Source: JANNXQ01 sp031425095
GTDB taxonomy: Bacteria > Verrucomicrobiota > Verrucomicrobiia > Chthoniobacterales > Chthoniobacteraceae
Direction of reading: 5' to 3'
NCBI GenBank assembly: GCA_031425095.1
Contig: JANPIS010000448.1
Span: 1-64,000, forward strand
Length of the DNA stretch: 64,000 nt
The first letter of the stretch is position 1; each line of letters starts with the position of its first letter. The position numbers and the translations under genes were made by a program. Under the pieces are notes generated by a model. It saw only the letters and a list, made by a program, of their open reading frames with translations. It was not told the origin of the DNA and searched no databases. Positions 61,301 through 64,000 of the stretch are shown one piece after another.

Positions 61301-64000
61301 CCTTGCCTTGCTTGATCAGTTCGATGACTTCAGCCTTGCTCATCGTTCCGATCATGCTCGGGAAGATCCACTTGTGAGTCCCATCGATTTGCGGCCCGCT
61401 GCCGTTCGCGGGAGGAGCGTTGGGATCATACATGATCGACGATCCATGCGTGAGGTAAGGATCATTATGCACGTGCCAATCGGTCTGGTCTCCAGTCAGG
61501 TTGCTGTAGCTGAATTTCACGATTGCGGAGTTCTCGTCTTCGCTCAGGCGAAAAGTCGAAGTGCCCACACCCGTAACGGGCTTGCCATTCGCATCCTTCG
61601 CACCGGCCTGGCCGAGCAGTGTCGCGATATAGAGGGTGCCCGGATTCGAACCCGGTGCCGGCGGGACATATGCGGAGAGAGCGGCCCCGGGGATCACTTC
61701 ACTGGGAACGGCCCCCGTCTGCCCGGGCTTCAGCCAACCGACCGCCAGGTTATCGCCGCTGCCGACGCCCGCTTTGTGCAGGACTTCGATGTAATACTTT
61801 TGACCTGCTTCCATCGCGAGCCACGGCGATTTTTGCGCTGCTGTGGCGTTCCAATTGCGGGGCGTGGCACTCCCAGCGGTGACAGAAGCCCGCTTGAAAA
61901 GGTTAACCGGTTCTTCGTCGTTGGAAATCCAGAGTTCCGCCGCGTTGTTGGCCGCGATCCAAAAGTAGTAGTTTCCGGTGACAGGGGCAGTGATGAATCC
62001 CCGGATTCGCGTCCCGTAGTTATCTCCGAAATCCGTCGGCGTTTCCAGCGAATTCAGACCTACAGAGGCGGTCGGATTCGTGGCAAGCGGGATGTTCGCT
62101 ACAGCCGTGCCAGTTACCCCAGTCCAGTATTCCCGCAGGATCGGGGAGACCGTGTTGTCTTCCACATGGATATTGAGCGCGGAGACCCCGCTCCCCGCCG
62201 CACTCGTAGTGGTGACCAGAATCTGGTAGTCGCCGCCTGCCCCAGCCGGAGGTGTACCACTGAGCACTCCGTTCGTGAAATCCAGCCAAGCCGGCTTGCC
62301 TACGAGAGTGATGGTGGCGCCATTGGTTGCCTCGATGTTTTGAGAGAACAATGCTCCGACGAGCGCGGTAGCCGTGGCGGAACTAATCTGCTGGGAACCC
62401 TGCATGGCGCCACTTGCCGGGTAGAGACGAATGGAAGGGATGATCTGTTTCGGCTGGCTCGAGCTATACCAAGAGAGCTGACACTTGGCCGCCCCGCCTA
62501 CTTCGAGGTACTCGAGTCGGATGTCGTAGCGGACACCCCCGACCAAAGTCACCCGAGCGTAACGATCGGATGTGGTAACTGTCGGCCAATCAACACCCAC
62601 ATTGGTATCAGACTGAAGAAGTGTGAGCGGCAGACCATTGACCCAGAGCTTCGCGCTGTCGTCACAGTTCACCACGAAGGTGTACTCTTCGGAGAACTGC
62701 GGCTGCACCTGGCCAGTCCAGCGCGCTGAGAAAGAATCATGATGGACAGGCGCAAGATTTTGTCCGGGATTCAGAATGACATTCGGCGTGCCCTCGCCCC
62801 AGACTCCATTGTCGGTATTCGTGCTGATCTGGGCATCAATCGCAGTACCCGGCACGCCACTAAAGTCAATACTGTCGTAGTAGCTAGCGTTCCAACCATT
62901 GCCTGTGGTCGTGTTGTTGGTGAAGACATTGGTGCTCGGAATGTTCGCAAAGGTCGTGGCGGTGCTCAGCTTCCATTGCAGCGAGCACTTTGCGCTGCCC
63001 GTCGTCTCGACAAACTCGACGCTGATTTTATAGCGGTTCGCCGCCGCTGCAGGCAGGGTCAAAGGGATGGCTGCGCTCTGCTTGAAGGTGCCGGTGGCCG
63101 TGGTAACCCAACCGTTCTCTAGAATTTGTTCCCCTGGATCGGAAAAGTCCCCATCATTGTTCAAGTCCAGAAGCACGCGAGCCTTGTCATCGGCGTCGAG
63201 TTGGAAGATATAGCTCGCCGTCGTGGGTGAGAGGTAGCCATCCCACCGGACGGAGTAGTTGTCCGTGCTGGCCAGCTGCGTATTTCCGTTCGGCGTGCCT
63301 TGGCGCCAGTCAAAGTCCACTTTTGGATCCACTCGCGTCACCTTGAGCTGGAGCGGATCGAAGTTCGCTGAGTTGGCGTAAGTTGCACTTGAAGTGTCGT
63401 AATACTGAGCAAGCAATCCAGTGCCGCTTGCAGCGGTGCTATTGTTGATAATTACGGACGCCCGATTTGGAAGACCCGGGAGGACACCTTGACTCCCCGC
63501 GGGCCGGAGCGAAATGACCCATAAAATAGTAACCGTGACCGACTCGGAGGACTCGAGGACGAGGTCCTCAAGAACATTAACGTCGAGCACTTTAGTAGTC
63601 TGGTTTGCGGGCATGCTGAACCATGCATTGACGACATCGTGATCAGCGCCACGGGTGGCAGTGCCGGAAACCGAGTAACCGACCATCAAAGGATACATCA
63701 CGGTGTCCGAGGGCCGACTGAAGGTGACATTCCCGCTCGCCGGTCCATCCTCGGATGCGAAGGCCTGCGTCGCGCGCATGGTCACCACGTCAGAGATTGT
63801 CGGAGGCGGCGGCGGGCCTCCGGCATTGCTATTCCCGGTTCCGTTGCTTCGATCGTTCGGGTCGAGGCCGATGGTGATCTCCTCCCAGTTCGTGAGATTG
63901 TCACCGTCGGTGTCCACATCGCTCACCTGCACGCGCAGATAAAGTTTCGCGAGGCTGCCAGGAGCCCGGTTCACCGCGAGGATCTCGCCGGTCCCCATCA
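58335..64000 (-). CDS. Giant DUF1800 protein with TSP3, Calx-beta, PA14 and CHRD domains (5' end beyond window)
   Basis: At least 1888 residues; the N-terminus lies past the right edge, so the Met at 63998 is not the start. Approximate positions count from that Met. A TSP3-like Asp segment (30-50) is followed by a Calx-beta domain (75-160), PA14-like domains near 192-350 and 367-520, an Ig-like segment (545-612), a third PA14-like domain (618-770), a CHRD domain (787-920, WHVHNDPYLTHG) and DUF1800 (941-1887, FLTQATFGPNI). Four beta-rich repeats of the form DGIYTV, then NTFTV interrupt DUF1800. The domains suggest a large exported scaffold that binds carbohydrate. No catalytic site is known. 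Confidence 0.88.
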   Translation of the reverse strand, partial: MGTGEILAVNRAPGSLAKLYLRVQVSDVDTDGDNLTNWEEITIGLDPNDRSNGTGNSNAGGPPPPPTISDVVTMRATQAFASEDGPASGNVTFSRPSDTVMYPLMVGYSVSGTATRGADHDVVNAWFSMPANQTTKVLDVNVLEDLVLESSESVTVTILWVISLRPAGSQGVLPGLPNRASVIINNSTAASGTGLLAQYYDTSSATYANSANFDPLQLKVTRVDPKVDFDWRQGTPNGNTQLASTDNYSVRWDGYLSPTTASYIFQLDADDKARVLLDLNNDGDFSDPGEQILENGWVTTATGTFKQSAAIPLTLPAAAANRYKISVEFVETTGSAKCSLQWKLSTATTFANIPSTNVFTNNTTTGNGWNASYYDSIDFSGVPGTAIDAQISTNTDNGVWGEGTPNVILNPGQNLAPVHHDSFSARWTGQVQPQFSEEYTFVVNCDDSAKLWVNGLPLTLLQSDTNVGVDWPTVTTSDRYARVTLVGGVRYDIRLEYLEVGGAAKCQLSWYSSSQPKQIIPSIRLYPASGAMQGSQQISSATATALVGALFSQNIEATNGATITLVGKPAWLDFTNGVLSGTPPAGAGGDYQILVTTTSAAGSGVSALNIHVEDNTVSPILREYWTGVTGTAVANIPLATNPTASVGLNSLETPTDFGDNYGTRIRGFITAPVTGNYYFWIAANNAAELWISNDEEPVNLFKRASVTAGSATPRNWNATAAQKSPWLAMEAGQKYYIEVLHKAGVGSGDNLAVGWLKPGQTGAVPSEVIPGAALSAYVPPAPGSNPGTLYIATLLGQAGAKDANGKPVTGVGTSTFRLSEDENSAIVKFSYSNLTGDQTDWHVHNDPYLTHGSSIMYDPNAPPANGSGPQIDGTHKWIFPSMIGTMSKAEVIELIKQGKAYINIHTALNPAGELRGNFTLASGSRTFTPPPAPLSWSDDSNTDVGAARFLTQATFGPNIADIAALKAIAPSGGKTRYELWIEDQFTKAASEQLAEVLAKELSDANGGGQFEESLTFNAWWRNSITGPDQLRQRMAFALSEIHVVSAQGPLDNRAEALSYFYDQLAINAFGNFRDILETTTLTPAMGRYLDMLRNDKPDQSVGRIPNENYGREIKQLFSIGLFRMWPDGTLILDSNDTPIVTYTQREIVGFAHVFTGWDYGYDGAYRTTLGAGTNWTRLMREVPARHFTGPKRVLNNEVLPGLATAAGQPLDPYATHSATQYNDGSYQALPAQELDATHDQLFNHPNVGPFICRQLIQRLVTSHPSRDYIYRVVQKFDNHGDMAQYGPQTRGSMKAVIKAILLDYEARSIGAGSAAVKPTHGKQREALLRISAPARAFRMGALSGTYDQVSGTHVINLTTTTAHKLVGGRNVYLDFATATNAPSDGIYTVLSTPAPSTNAAGPHTFSVNARGWVGISTSNGTTNNGISGTYSSAANSTTATITLSGHWLPAGGSAYLDFEVPVGTPLADGVYVAVTSTSTTSGGTTFTITVPTDAGARSGRVRMVGFRGSYTVTSTTGLPVGQEKRITLDTIDWVQSGNPITDHHLTPGSQIFLNFTAGNPQPTDGIFTVESVPDANTFTVLTSTAVATQGGNNDSDNGMWMFPLVVQPTGRNGNIDATASTFAMGNITTDIDQTPLNSPTVFNFFLPEFKFPGALASAGLTTPEFQDTAETTVIRQANFIYGGIFNPADTNGVSSFKSGGHALVVDFSPWLPADATDLGLGIPTDPSLPWTHNQNLDLLISQLCTLLAPGQISTQTKAFIRKFVGLQITSIATGASCTVTTAVPHGLITGDSVVISGVSNGSFSSSLDNTSTARTITVPLNSTNTFTINGVTCLTAPNGTGLANAHISAVPYNNGATNTNPSDTHKRDRIRAIIHMILSSPDYTIQR

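Overview
The window reads as a chromosomal segment of a GC-rich, Gram-negative Verrucomicrobiota bacterium, probably near the Chthoniobacter/Spartobacteria group. This is inferred from gene content, not from a marker search. Supporting signs are two giant surface proteins starting with a LEPR-XLL-type motif (EPLEARIAPA), a DUF1800/DUF1501 pair, a membrane-bound-dehydrogenase/cytochrome c fusion with an SGNH domain, a PEP-CTERM protein, DapL-type lysine biosynthesis and a three-subunit class B succinate dehydrogenase. No tRNA, rRNA, CRISPR array, transposase or phage gene was seen.

Layout. 1-562 is the 5' end of a DUF1800-type exported protein. 800-4575 holds an L,D-transpeptidase lipoprotein, a peptidoglycan-binding-domain protein, an NHL beta-propeller and a PQQ-like propeller. 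4576-8448 is a CoA-binding-protein-sdhC-sdhA-sdhB operon. 8574-12739 holds asd, a PfkB-family kinase and transketolase. 12930-21328 encodes two tandem LEPR-XLL proteins with Gly-rich GGxGG arrays. 21546-28397 holds a small lipoprotein, photolyase, recR, a class V aminotransferase, malQ and malate dehydrogenase. 28549-35856 holds a LysM lipoprotein, PPK2, a hybrid histidine kinase, superoxide dismutase, CCA-adding enzyme, two membrane coiled-coil proteins and a LacI-type regulator. 36035-42803 holds a membrane glycosyltransferase-like protein, a 640-residue exported protein, signal peptidase I and dapL. 42902-52500 is more accessory: a galactose-oxidase-like copper radical oxidase, a PEP-CTERM protein, two putative 2-oxoglutarate oxygenases, a phosphatase-TPR-sulfotransferase fusion and an EF-hand protein. 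52516-64000 holds the SGNH/propeller/HEAT/cytochrome c protein, a frameshifted SMP-30 gene and a DUF1800-DUF1501 pair that runs off the right edge.

How the genes work together. Central metabolism is represented by malate dehydrogenase, succinate dehydrogenase, transketolase and 4-alpha-glucanotransferase. asd and dapL both feed the lysine/diaminopimelate route needed for peptidoglycan. Much of the rest is exported and points to surface display and polymer or sugar oxidation.

The least explained layer is intergenic. Several palindromic or heptamer-repeat elements sit exactly at gene borders. Two related 126-131 bp elements end flush against stop codons between convergent genes. Heptamer-repeat elements sit at or over start codons, and one of them appears to be translated as the signal peptide of a 640-residue protein.
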